64,000 bases of DNA from Channallabes apus (taxonomy: Eukaryota > Chordata > Actinopteri > Siluriformes > Clariidae). A program made the translations under genes and the position numbers. Shown here in pieces: positions 1 through 11,072 of this stretch (position 1 is its first letter; each line of letters begins with the position of its first letter). The stretch lies in NCBI GenBank assembly GCA_030522415.1, contig CM060104.1, positions 9,063,501 through 9,127,500 of the forward strand, read 5' to 3'. The notes under the pieces were generated by a model that saw only the letters and a list, made by a program, of their open reading frames with translations, was not told the origin of the DNA and searched no databases.

Positions 1-55
1 GGGACCTGGAGCCTATCCCAGGAGACTTCGGGCACTAGGCGGGGTACACCCTGGA
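1..55 (-). repeat. SINE fragment (3' half), cut by window edge
   Basis: The bases match the 3' half of the SINE family seen in full at 27203-27556 and 62330-62695, read on the minus strand. The copy runs off the left edge and stops matching after the ACACCCTGG motif. Confidence 0.8.
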
Positions 56-1034
56 AGAATAATATACTGTATAGTAGAAAATGTGAAAATTTGACAAAAA
101 TATTTTCCCCAGCTGCCATGCATATGTGTACAGTATACTTTGTCTTGTAAATGTGTAAAGGCAGTGCATATCTGAGCAAATAAACTATTTGGTCAAATGA
201 GACCATTCATGTCTAATCACATGCCATGCATATGTTATAATATTTTATTTCAGAAAGCTTTTAATCATATGATTATAATATTCCTACTTCATTAAGAATG
301 TTTATGCCACATAGCCTAAGAAATGCCATGTAATAGTGATCCTGCACATTAACTTCACCAATGTATATGCATATAAATGCAGTTTTGATTTAGCAGACAT
401 TGCTTACTTTTCTTAAGAAAGGTCAAGGGAGGATGTTGAGTTGTTCTGATCTTCCTGTAGAAACCAGTGCCATGCCTGAGGGACCCTATCTTTCCTTGTC
501 TTCTATATTTTATGAGCTGAGTTTACTACCTGAAGCATTTGATGAGCCTGGACTAAGACTACTGTGGAATAATGAAAGGGAAATAGTGCTGACCAGGACT
601 GGCTGCATTTCTTTTGTGTGGACAGATCTGGCCTGAGCAGGAGCTCTGGGAAATAAAACTGGGCTTTATTAGCTTTAACCCTGGATGAGGAGGCTGTATG
701 TTATGGCAAAAATCGACCAGATCTGGTATTGCTTTTTGTCCTACCAAAAGGAATGAATATGAGCCATTCAGATTTTGTGATTAATAAGGAGAGTTCAATC
801 TTTCATAGTCAATAAGGAATGTATTCAATCTTTCATAATCATGTTAACAGAATGCTCTACTTTTGGATTTTAAGTAATACTATGTGGTGTTATTATTTCT
901 CTCTGTTTGTTTAATTCGGGAGACATCACCTCTAGGCACTGAAAAATAAAGTTTGTTGTAGCGATGGATCCATTTTTGTCTGGGTAATGCTGTACTATCC
1001 AATTATTTCTACAAGTATGTCTACAAGTATGAGT
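56..1034. other. AT-rich sequence, no gene seen
   Basis: No recognisable domain, repeat or RNA gene. A 78-codon open frame at 400-636 has no familiar motif and is of a length expected by chance. Confidence 0.5.
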
Positions 1035-1134
1035 AACCCTGCCTTGTGCCCTGAGTCTCCTGGGATAGGCTCCAGGTCCCCGCGACCCTAAATACAGGAT
1101 AAAGCGGTATAGAAGATGAATGAATGAATGAATG
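1035..1134 (+). repeat. SINE fragment (3' end)
   Basis: This is the 3' third of the same SINE, ending in the typical AAAGCGGTATAGAAGATGAA stretch and a GAAT-repeat tail. The tRNA-like head is missing. The Gypsy insertion at 1145 lies about 10 bases beyond its tail. Confidence 0.85.
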
Positions 1135-1144
1135 TCTGAGTAAT

Positions 1145-1189
1145 TGTCAGATTGAACTAACCTCGGGGACCAGAAGACGCAGCTTTAGC
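1145..1189 (-). repeat. Remnant of the 3' LTR of Gypsy element 1
   Basis: These 45 bases are identical to 9064-9108, the end of the 5' LTR. They begin (plus strand) with TGTCAG just after the GTAAT target duplication, so they mark the true outer end. Beyond 1189 the sequence switches at once to RNase H coding sequence, so the rest of this LTR was deleted. Confidence 0.85.
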
Positions 1190-1551
1190 CTCCACAACGA
1201 ATGATTTACTGATGTCAGGGTGAAGGAGAATCGGTGCAGTGGTGAATCGGTGACAGAGTATCTTAAAGGCGGAAACAGCAGCAGGGTTGATGTGAAAAGG
1301 GAGAGATGAGGGACGAGTCAGAGTGGTTAGGGGGGGCAGCAGCTGTACTGTAGTCCCTGATAAAGCGACGATAGAAATTCACAATCCCGAGAAACTGTTG
1401 AAGCTGCTTGAGGGTCTTCGGTAGGGGCCAATGACGCACAACCTCTAGCTTCTGCGGGTCCATGGCCACACCCTGGGGCGAGATAACAAAACCCAGGAAC
1501 GTGGTGAAGCGCTTGTGAAAAGCGCACTTCTCCAACTTACAGTACAGTTGA
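1190..1551 (-). pseudogene. Gypsy element 1 pol fragment (end of RT, start of RNase H)
   Basis: On the minus strand this encodes the RT connection region, with EKCAFH, FLGF and [13 protein letters not shown] motifs typical of Ty3/Gypsy pol, followed by the start of RNase H. The reading frame breaks near a run of seven G (1331-1337), after the YRRFI motif; the next segment is recognisable in another frame. It is the continuation of the RT that stops at 6952. A short stretch, which I estimate at 15-20 codons between the YLDD box and this segment, is missing at the transposon junction. Confidence 0.8.
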
Positions 1552-3172
1552 TACAGATGTCGCCATTAAAAACGCACGTTTCGAGAAAAGGGATCCCGTG
1601 ACTTGCCGCGGCTTTGCGCGGCTGCGTGCGGGAAGCTGTGAACATGCCCTTCATTACCTGTAGGGGGCAGTCGTGTTTCAGTCTGAAGTATTGTGTGTCT
1701 ACTGAAGTCGAAAATGTGTCCAAATTAAACCGCGCATGCGTGTTTGGAGACGCTGTGCCCGCGCTGTGGATCAGTCGGTTGGGAATCATCACGGAGGTAC
1801 TACACGGCGTGGCTGGAGCTGGAGTTTGTCGTGTTCGAGGTACTGTAAGTTTACCTTTCTGTTTTGGATGTGATTCTCGCTTTCATGACTCCCAATTAAT
1901 GTTCATCTTAATCTCAGGACGTACAATTAGCAATATTTCAGTTTTTAATGGTGTGGAGATTCACAAAACACCGTTTTCGTGTAAAAACCTGAACCTACGG
2001 AGCCCCCCAGAGGTCCTGTGGTAAATAAATAAATAAATAAATAAAATAATAACGAACCGAGTGCGCGGATTAATAAACCGAGATGTGTGTTTCTTACCCC
2101 CACCCTTCGTGAAAACAGCGTGTTCAGAGAAAGGCTCGCCAGTGAGATGCCATTTCTGAACAAACTGAGTCGTGTGTGTTAAAGCATTAAATGGTAAAAG
2201 AGCACTAGCAATAAACGTTTTTTTCTGAATCCGAATTTTATTAATAAGTTACAAGTTAAATTTCAACTGTAAAGAACCTGTACATATGTTCATACAGTAT
2301 TGACAGCAGCTCTAATTTGTCTAAATCGCATTGCAGACAAGAAAAAGAAGTAGAGTCATCCTATGACCTTGCATGGTTAATCTTTCCACACATGATTCTT
2401 GCTTCTCACTTTTTCCTTAAACTCCGGTTCGGTTCTGGTTTCGGTCTGTTCTCATGAGTTGTGAAGCGAGAGGAACAAAGTAGAAATATTGTTCATTGGC
2501 TAAATTAAGTATCATGAATTTTAATTGAATATCTATCTCTGTATTTTTTCACAGCAGTTTGTGACTGAAAGTGTGTCTGCATCTGACTTCAGGAGTTTCC
2601 TGACCAACGTATCTAACGGTCATATTTAAAAATCATAAAGAACAAAACGTTTCTGTTGATGTTTAATTTAGTTTCTATGATTAATACTTATTTGTGGTTT
2701 ATGTTTTGTACATCTTTTCAAATTGAGACCTCATTTGTAAGTTACTGTTATCTCGTTTTCTCGTTTTTTGTATAAATTAATCAAATATTTGCTTGTTATT
2801 AAATGTATTTTTTATAAAAAATAAACAAATCTGTTTTATTATTAGCTGAGAGTGTGGTTTATTTATTTATTATCATATTTGGTCATTGTAACATGCATTA
2901 GGGAGCATTATCTCTGCAACGTGTGTGTGCTATCTGGGAATGAATTACCTTTACTTGATTATTTTAAATAAATCTAATTTGTGCATTAAATATAATTATG
3001 TAACTTTTACTTGATTTCTTTGATTGTTAATTTAATTATTAAGTAGATTTTACCTGACAATTACGGGTGAGTTTTACTTAATATTGGAGCAATAAAATTT
3101 ACTTAAAATCTATGTGTGCAAATTGTTAAGAGGATTTTATCAAGTAAATCTTACAAGAATTTAATTAAGCAC

Positions 3173-3176
<4 letters not shown>

Positions 3177-3241
<65 letters not shown>
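3177..3241. repeat. (AT)n microsatellite
   Basis: About 65 bases of uninterrupted AT dinucleotides followed by a short (AC/GT) stretch. Confidence 0.95.
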
Positions 3242-3252
<11 letters not shown>

Positions 3253-3922
3253 GTGTGTGTTGACCGTATAAACTTTTTTCTATGTACAGGTACAATCAGA
3301 AAAATGTAAACAGAAAACAGCATATAACTTTAAACTTACATTGATTAGCAATATAAACAACACACCTATGAGGCTGGACAATGGAATAAAATGTGTGGGT
3401 GCCAATCATATTAAATATTTATCTGTTAATTCTTTGCTGCTTTTTGTTGGAAACTGGCAGACATAAAAAATATGAAAAATACTTTAAATAAATTTAAAGG
3501 GGACGATGGGCTAAAGCCCCCCTAAAAATGGCCTAGCGATGCCCGTGTATATATAATGAAAATATTGTGTAAAGGAAATATAATTTATATATTCGTGTTT
3601 AATTACAAAAAAATAACATTTTAATGGTTAGTGATTGTTGCAGACATTCACATAATTTTTTGGGGAAAAGCTTGGCTTGTACAGGCTACTATACGCTCAT
3701 CAGCAGTCGGCGCCCCGCTGTAACCAGAAGATCAAAGGAGCAGTTATCGGCTGACACGTAGCCATCTGAGTTTGGAGACCCACAGAACCCCCACTGTAAT
3801 GCCTCTTCTCACCTTTCATTCATGATTTCGTTGATGGGGGAATTCGTAGAATTCGGGGTTTTAAAAACAATTAACAAGGCCGAGTAGACGTCTCTGCCTA
3901 AAATGTTTTTCGCCAGCAAAAC

Positions 3923-4030
<108 letters not shown>

Positions 4031-4032
4031 TA

Positions 4033-5652
4033 CAGTGGTGTGAAAAACTATTTGCCCCCTTCCTGATTTCTTATTCTTTTGCATGTTTGTCACACTTAAA
4101 TGTTTCTGCTCATCAAAAACCGTTAACTATTAGTCAAAGATAACATAATTGAACACAAAATGCAGTTTTTAAATGAAGGTTTACGTTATTAAGGGAGAAA
4201 AAAAACTCCAAATCTACATGGCCCTGTGTGAAAAAGTGATTGCCCCCCTTGTTAAAAAATAACTTAACTGTGGTTTATCATACCTGAGTTCAATTTCTGT
4301 AGTCACCCCCAGGCCTGATTACTGCCATACCTGTTTCAATCAAGAAATCACTTAAATAGGAGCTACCTGACACAGAGAAGTAGACCAAAAGCACCTCAAA
4401 AGCTAGACATCATGCCAAGATCCAAAGAAATTCAGGAACAAATGAGAACAAAAGTAATTGAGATCTATCAGTCTGGTAAAGGTTATAAAGCCATTTCTAA
4501 AGCTTTGGGACTCCAGCGAACCACAGTGAGAGCCATTATCCACAAATGTCAAAAACATGGAACAGTGGTGAAGCTTCCCAGGAGTGGCCGGCCGACCAAA
4601 ATTACCCCAAGAGCGCAGAGACAACTCATCCGAGAGGCCACAAAAGATCCCAGGACAACATCTAAAGAACTGCAGGTCTCACTTGCCTCAATTAAGGTCA
4701 GTGTTCACGACTCCACCATAAGAAAGAGACTGGGCAAAAACGGCCTGCATGGCAGATTTCCAATCGCAAACCACTTTTAAGCAAAAAGAACATTAAGGCT
4801 CATCTCAATTTTGCTAAAAAACATCTCAATGATTGCCAAGACTTTTGGGAAAATACCTTGTGGACCGACGAGACAAAAGTTGAACTTTTTGGAAGGTGCG
4901 TGTCCCGTTACATCTGGCGTAAAAGTAACACAGCATTTCAGAAAAAGAACATCATACCAACAGTAAAATATGGTGGTGGTAGTGTGATGGTCTGGGGTTG
5001 TTTTGCTGCTTCAGGACCTGGAAGGCTTGCTGTGATAGATGGAACCATGAATTCTACTGTCTACCAAAAAATCCTGAAGGAGAATGTCCGGCCATCTTTT
5101 CGTCAACTCAAGCTGAAGCGATCTTGGGTGCTGCAGCAGGACAATGACCCAAAACACACCAGCAAATCCACCTCTGAATGGCTGAAGAAAAACAAAATGA
5201 AGACTTTGGAGTGGCCTAGTCAAAGTCCTGACCTGAATCCTATTGAGATGTTGTGGCATGACCTTCAAAAGGCGGTTCATGCTAGAAAACCCTCAAATAA
5301 AGCTGAATGACAACAATTCTGCAAAGATGAGTGGGCCAAAATTCCTCCAGAGCGCTGTAAAAGACTCGTTGCAATTTATCGCAAACGCTTGATTGCAGTT
5401 ATTGCTGCTAAGGGTGGCCCAACCAGTTATTAGGTTCAGGGGGCAATTACTTTTTCACACAGGGCCATGTAGGTTTGGATTTTTTTTCTCCCTAAATAAT
5501 AAAACCCCTCATTTAAAAACTGCATTTTGTGTTTACTTGTGTTATCTTTGACTAATAGTTAAATGTGTTTGATGATCAGAAACATTTTGTGTGACAAACA
5601 TGCAAAAGAATAAGAAATCAGGAGGGGGGGCAAATAGTTTTTCACACCACTG
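4033..5652 (+). mobile_element. Tc1 transposon, copy A
   Basis: A 1620-bp element bounded by CAGTGGTGTGAAAAACTATT and its inverted copy, flanked by TA on both sides (4031-4032, 5653-5654). The inverted repeats are long, reaching beyond 100 bp, with an inner repeat of the outer motif (GTGTGAAAAAGT) as in IR/DR-type Tc1 elements. It belongs to the same family as copies B (45118) and C (56701). The transposase is broken. Confidence 0.93.
4412..5433 (+). pseudogene. Tc1 transposase, copy A (frameshift and nonsense)
   Basis: DD34E transposase of the Tc1 type, a nuclear DNA-cutting enzyme that binds the terminal repeats. The N-terminal paired-like DNA-binding domain (4412-4780) starts at MPRSKEIQEQ and has the KISKALGL helix and a GRP motif. 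The catalytic half (from 4858) shows the first Asp in WTDETK, the second in QQDNDPKH and the Glu in NPIEMLW. A small deletion near 4766, relative to copy B, shifts the frame. A TGA at 5308-5310, where copies B and C have a Leu codon, removes the last 40 codons, which remain recognisable to GGPTSY and a stop at 5431-5433. Confidence 0.9.
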
Positions 5653-5755
5653 TATATATATAGCTCTTATTCCCAGCCGTGGTCAAATAATGGATGAAAT
5701 AATTATTCAATGCTGGACACAAACAGCAAAAAACATGAAAAGTTTTATATATATT

Positions 5756-6573
5756 GTTCATTCATGTCTTCTGATGATGGCGACACATAGTTAACACTAT
5801 CAGATAGCCTACTTAATTTCAAGACCATTTAAACCGAGGCATTGTCATGTCTTTAATTGTTTTGTAATGAATCTTTTTTCAAAAGAAAACTGAAAACACA
5901 AAATAACCAGAGCTGCGCCGTCTATGCGAGAACGGACGGGATTCTGGAAACTAAAACAAAAAACTAAAGTTGCTCTCGGGACTTATGGCTTTACTGAGGA
6001 TTTATAGGAAGAGAGAGAGTAGAGTCTGTGCTTTGTGCGCTTTAACCAGAGAGCGCTGATTCGTGTCGCTCTCCCTCACTCTCTCTCCGGGGTCTTAGAC
6101 AGACAGAGGCTTGGGCTTTGCGTGTGTCTTCTCTAGCGCGCTTTGTCTTTGGTACTGACACCTTTTACTGGTGCGACCGAATGATCACACGGAGTGTTGC
6201 GGTATCACGACCCGGCCCGTTCTGAACAGCTTATGCGCGGCTCCGCCCCTCGCGCGAGCCGCATCGTTACATACATATCCACAAATACTTTAACAACATA
6301 CACTTATCATGAATTGCATTTTATATGAATGTTACATATGAGACACGCACACAAACACATACTTATATAATATATGCACATACAAACACATTGTTAATTC
6401 ATGTCTTCTGATGATGTTGACTCATTTTTACATTTTAAATAAGACATGTTGGCATATTCACAAATCAGGACATTCGCATAGTTAACACTATCAGATAGCC
6501 TACTATCAGGAAATTAAATAAATTTCAAGACCATTTAAACCGCGGCATGGCCATGTCTTTCATTATTTTGTAC
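5756..6573 (+). repeat. Direct repeat pair around a GC-rich segment
   Basis: The segment 5756-5873 (TTCATGTCTTCTGATGATG, then TAACACTATCAGATAGCCTAC and AAGACCATTTAAACCG) recurs at about 6392-6573 with small insertions. Between them lies a 400-bp GC-rich block (5910-6270) unlike the AT-rich surroundings. No open frame or domain is recognisable in that block. Confidence 0.7.
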
Positions 6574-6951
6574 CTGTTAAGACATTACAAAAACTATATA
6601 AGAAACTTTTAAAGCACGAATTTGGGCATCTCATTTCATCATTATGAAAATAACATGAAGCACATATACACACGTTCATTATGAAATATCTGTTGTAAAA
6701 CAAAATAAAATTCATGTTTGCTACAGCATTGGAAACAATATTGTTTTAGGTTAACCTTATACACAATTCATTTGTACTTGGTCCGGCTTTTAGATAAAGT
6801 CCTTCCATGCGCCATCTGGCGGATATTCAGTGAAGCACAACACATTTATTTTAAATTCCTGAATGTTGCCCCCGGCAAGTCGCGGTACGCCGCGCGCTAA
6901 ATTGCGGCCTCTCCCGGGAAAACACGCGCAGTCTTAAAGGCGACATCTGTA

Positions 6952-9056
6952 GGCAAGTAATCTCTTTAGAACCGAGGATGTCATCCAGATAAGCGAATGC
7001 CCACCGACCAAGCATGTCACGGAGAACGTCGTTGATCAGATGTTGAAACGCGGCGGGGGAATTACACAGTCCAAAAGGGATGACAAGACTCTCATAATGT
7101 CCAGTTGGGGTGATAAAGGCCGTCTTCCACTCATCGCCCTCTCTGATGCGCACCAAGTTGTAGGTGCTCTGGAGGTCCAACTTAGTAAAGATGGGGGCAC
7201 CAGAGAGGGCGTCCAGGGCTGAGTTGGTAAGAGGCAATGGGTGTCGGTTTTTGATAGTTATGTTGTTTAGCCCCCGATAGTCGACACATGGGCGAAGTTC
7301 GCCGCCACTCTTATTCACGAAGAAGAACCCCGCGGCAGCAGGTGAGGAGGAGGGCCTGCTGGTGCCTTGGCGAAGAGTGTTGGTCACGTACTCCTCCATA
7401 GCCTGCGTCTCTGTAGATGTCAGCGAGTAGAGATGGCCGCGGGGTGGAACTGCGCCAGGTTGGAGGTCAATGGCGAGGTCGTACTGACGATGTGTTGGAA
7501 GGTGGGTAGCTCGTCTCTTGCAGAAAACCTCTGCCAGGTCCCGATATGGTTCTGGGATGGAGTTGGTGTCGACGTTGGGGGCCTCGGACTCCCTAGAGCA
7601 CGTCCCAGCCGCCGCCCGTAGGCATAGTTCAGTCCAGGTTGCGCCCCACTGTAAAATCTGGTTTTGGGTCCAGGAGATGAGGGGGTCATGTTGTAATAGC
7701 CAGGGATGTCCAAGGATGATGGGGGGTGAAGAAATGGAGGTGACGTGGAAACGAAGCTGTTCTCGGTGTTGGTCGATGGAGATGATGATAGGTTCCGTCT
7801 GTGTAGTAATTGGGCTGGTGGATAGGGGGCGACCGTCGCCAGATGTGATCCGAACAGGTTGGGATAACGCCTCAAGCTTTACCTCCAATTCTTTGGCATA
7901 AGAAGAGTCAATGAAGTTACCTGCTGCCCCGGAGTCCATGAATGCAGCACTTCTGACTCATTTGTGGCCAATTTGGAGGTGTTCTTGAACCGTGAGACAG
8001 GAGGAGGGGGTGGTGATGGCGGAGAGAAGAAGGTGACCCAGCGAGTGACTCTCATATCTCACTGGGCCTGCGCGTTTCCCGGCCGGAGAGGACAAATCGC
8101 CCGGTGATGTGTTGCTGACCCGCAGTAGGTGCAGAGTCATTCTTGATATCGCCGCTCCCGTTCTGAGGCGGTCAAGGAGGCGCGTCCTAGTTGCATGGGT
8201 TCCCCGGCTCCTGTATCAACCACGGCAGGAGGTGGAGAACCGACATGTCCAGGGGTGGTGTAGGTAGTGGAGTTTGTGGGTCGTGGGGTAGTTAAGGCGA
8301 AGGTGGGTGTTGGTGGCAGGGTGCGAGGAGCTGGCTTCAGGCGAGAGAGAAGACGCTGGTCGATCCGTAGGGCGAGTTGGATTAATCCTTCCAACGTGGC
8401 AGGAAGGTCTCGCCCGGATAGTTCATCTTTGTCCCTCGTAGTAGGATGTTCGGATCTCCCCAGGTGGTCTGGACGGCGAGGGTACAAAATTCGGCAGTGT
8501 AGCGACTCATGGACGATCCTCCCTGGCACAGGTGGTAGAGTTTTGTGTTGGTCTCCACCTCGCCCGCAGGTTGTTCGAAGGTTATTTTGAGTTGGCGTGT
8601 GAACTCATTCTATGAATGGGCGGTGTCCGTGTCTGCCCGGAGAACCGCCGTGGCCTACTCAGCTGCCTGCCCTGAGAGCAACGAAATGAGCAGAGCAATG
8701 CGTAGCCGACGGGGTAGACTTGGTGGAATTGAACTCAAACACCAGATCGAGTGCGGTCAAAAACACACTGCACTTCCCGTCCGTGCCATTCCATTTCTCT
8801 GCTAATGATAAGAAGACAGCAGAAGTGGGGGTGCGGCGACGCGACAGGAGGCCGGCTAGCCGCACTAGCAACAGGCGCATGGAGATCCGCGTTCTCCCGC
8901 CTGAGCTCCGCAACCTCGCGGCGCAAGGCCGCAACGTCTCGGATGCCCTGACGCAGAGTAGCGATCTCTCCGGTTAGCTTGTTGGTTAGCATGGCATTCT
9001 GATCCACCACGTCGCAGAGGCGCACATGATCTGCTGGGTTCACCGCGGAAGGCTCA
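6952..9056 (-). pseudogene. Gypsy element 1 gag, protease and RT (broken)
   Basis: Reads right to left. Gag starts near 9043 (MNPADHV) with a Leu/Arg-rich probable coiled coil, then is broken by several frameshifts and stops; a CCHC-like knuckle lies around 8110-8140. An aspartic protease with DSGAAGNF (7939) is followed in one open frame by RT motifs [16 protein letters not shown] and YLDDIL. The RT stops at the transposon junction at 6952 and resumes at 1551. The protein resembles the pol of elements 2 and 3 in this window but is clearly a different lineage. It cannot encode a working polyprotein. Confidence 0.85.
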
Positions 9057-9063
9057 GTCGTTC
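9057..9063 (-). promoter_or_regulatory. Candidate primer-binding site of Gypsy element 1
   Basis: Directly after the 5' LTR the sense strand reads GAACGAC. With the last A of the LTR this makes AGAACGAC, the reverse complement of GTCGTTCT inside the LTR (10925-10932). This may be a self-priming pair like those of the other LTR elements here, but it is only 8 bp, and the LTR's TATAAG box lies about 68 nt upstream of the pair instead of 30. Confidence 0.35.
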
Positions 9064-9388
9064 TGTCAGATTGAACTAACCTCGGGGACCAGAAGACGCA
9101 GCTTTAGCGGTTAGCCCAGTGGTTCTCAAACTGTGGGGCGCGCCCCACTAGTGGGGAATACAGACATGACAGGTGGGGCGCAATGAACGGGAGGAAAAAC
9201 AGGAAAGTACCTATTCTAAGTCATGCTTTTCTTTATTGATAATGAAGAGTGTACGCTCAAAACTAAACAATCACACACAAATAAATGGATCATTAATACA
9301 AGTAAATTTAAAATAACATCAGTTGTGGGCCGGGAGAAAAAGTGGAACCATAGTGGAACAATAACGGTTTAACGTCGGACAACCTTGA

Positions 9389-9612
9389 GCAGCGCAGCTC
9401 GAATCACAAACCTGCGCGACCCACTGGGCAGCGCTGCGCGACAGAAATAAACCGCGCCGACCATCAAAATACATTTTACCCCGCTGGGATGCGCACGTAC
9501 AATCCAGGCATGGCAAGGTGGAAACAATATTAAACAGTCCTGACATTTTAAATTAATTGTTTTTAAATAAAACACAGTGGGTCGCGCAGGTTTGTGATTC
9601 GAGCGGCGCTGC
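9389..9612. repeat. 38-bp inverted repeat inside the hAT element
   Basis: Positions 9389-9426 and 9575-9612 are reverse complements over 38 bases with a single mismatch, separated by 148 bases. The arms are GC-rich with GCGCGACC and GCAGCGC motifs, unlike the rest of the element. This may be a nested foldback/MITE or subterminal repeats of the inner hAT. Confidence 0.85.
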
Positions 9613-9837
9613 GCGATCCACCGGGCTGCGCAAATAAACCAGATAATCACTGCACTATCCAGGTAGTCGCGCTGCGCTGTATTTGCGCAGATATTCGGTT
9701 CAATCGGGTGCCGCGGTTTCGTCCCACTTTTGATGTGTTTGGCTTCACATACACTTCGACAATGGAAGAAGATGCTGCAGCAGTGAGTTTGCTTACATGT
9801 GACAAAACCAAGAATTAGGAGATCGTCTGTGGTGTGT

Positions 9838-10013
9838 AATTGGTTCGGGTACAAGATAATGAGATGAACGTGATTTGTAAGGTACACAAGTGCACTGTTT
9901 TAACAAGTGGTGGAAACACGTCAAACCTTTTCTATCATCTGAAATCCAAATCGAATATGGCCAAAGTAAAAAAAAAAATGCGGCAAACCTCAGCAATTCA
10001 CAGTTTAAATAAA
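9838..10013 (+). pseudogene. BED zinc-finger fragment of an inner hAT transposase
   Basis: The plus strand encodes a WFGY-like segment then VICKVHKC and GGNTSNLFYHLK, the spacing of a BED-type finger found at the N terminus of Ac-like hAT transposases and ZBED proteins. The frame is interrupted and the catalytic region is absent. It differs from the finger at 10200-10400, so two hAT lineages are mixed here. Confidence 0.65.
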
Positions 10014-10186
10014 ATTACATAAAAAATTACATTATGTAAAACAATTTCTTTGTGTTTTCATTTTTATTTATGCATTTTCAGATACAGATTGCTATATTGT
10101 GATGTACTGTATATCGTTATTAAGTTAGAAAATTGCTTCTACCGTGATAGAAGATTTTGGTTATATCACCCACCCCTAATGAATCC

Positions 10187-10500
10187 TATCTTCAGCTTGG
10201 ATTCATGGTGGGGATGGTGGGGGCAGAAGAGAGACCCGTGTGTGTTTTGTGTCTTAAACCGCTGGCAGCAGACCGCATGAGACCCAACAAATTAGGAAGA
10301 CACTTAGAGACAACACACTCCAGTCACGTTAATAAACCACTGGACGTCTTTGAAAGAAAGCTGGCAGAATACAAACAGCAGGATAATCGCATGGTAACAT
10401 CTGAATCAGTGGACAGCAAAGCACAAATGGCTTCATTCAAAGTTACATACAGAATTGGCCAGTGCAAAAAAAACTACAAACGATTGCTGAGCAGCTAATA
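10187..10500 (+). pseudogene. hAT transposase N-terminal BED-type finger fragment
   Basis: The plus-strand frame ending in TAA at 10498 contains NESYLQLGF, CVLCLKPL, RPNKLGRHLETTHS and a downstream ASFKVTYRIGQCKKNY motif. This is the C2H2-like finger and start of the catalytic region known from the ZBED5/Charlie-type hAT transposases. The reading frame stops soon after and the element's right end follows, so the dimerisation and DDE regions were deleted. Confidence 0.75.
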
Positions 10501-11072
10501 AACATGGGGTCAATTATGCAAAGATAAGTGACAACGTAAGCCTTTTATAACAATTGCACGTGTATTTTATCTGTTTTTAACTTGGTGGTGTTTGATCATA
10601 TTGGTTTAGGAATAGATATTTCAATAAATAGTAAACTTGGCCGATTTCGTTATTTTGTTGACAAGTGGGGCTTGAAAATTCGCTCACCCCCTTAAGTGGG
10701 GAATGACAGAAAAAGTTTGAGAACCACTGGGTTAGCCTAATGTAGCGTGGATGGTAAACACAAACGTGGATAAAAATCGAGTAGGCAGGATAACCACGCG
10801 ATTTTAGTTTAAGGACTCTCATGAAAGGGGAGCAAGGTAAAAACACAAATTTAACCCGCGTCCTGTAAATACACACACAATAGCAGAAAGCAGAAACCCA
10901 AAGGGTGAGTACTCACGGTTTTGTAGAACGACAACCTGAACCGACATGGGCCGAACTCCATGCCTGAGCGTTGTACTGTGGTTTGTTTACTCCTCTTATA
11001 CTTCCTGGTTTGGCAACCGCATTACTTCCGGGTCCTAGTGCTGGTTGTGGATTGAGTGTGCATGACAGTAAT

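Larger units (their letters stand above)
9117..10729 (+). mobile_element. hAT transposon (deleted) in the Gypsy LTR
   Basis: The element begins CAGTGGTTCTCAAACT and ends AGTTTGAGAACCACTG, a hAT-type terminal inverted repeat, and is flanked by a perfect 8-bp duplication GGTTAGCC (9109-9116, 10730-10737). It is 1613 bp, too short for a hAT transposase of the usual 600 or so residues; only a BED-type zinc-finger region remains. It appears to hold a second hAT-like piece ending near 10180, where the ATATCACCCACCCCTA motif resembles another hAT end. Confidence 0.9.
9064..11067 (-). repeat. 5' LTR of Gypsy element 1, split by a hAT element
   Basis: On the sense (minus) strand the LTR begins TGTCATGCACAC at 11067 and ends TTCAATCTGACA at 9064, giving the usual TG...CA ends. 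Excluding the hAT insertion and one copy of its duplication it is about 385 bp. It is followed outward by the target duplication GTAAT at 11068-11072. Confidence 0.8.

Noticed and set aside
400..636. 78-codon open frame
   Set aside because: Chance-length frame in AT-rich DNA without recognisable features.
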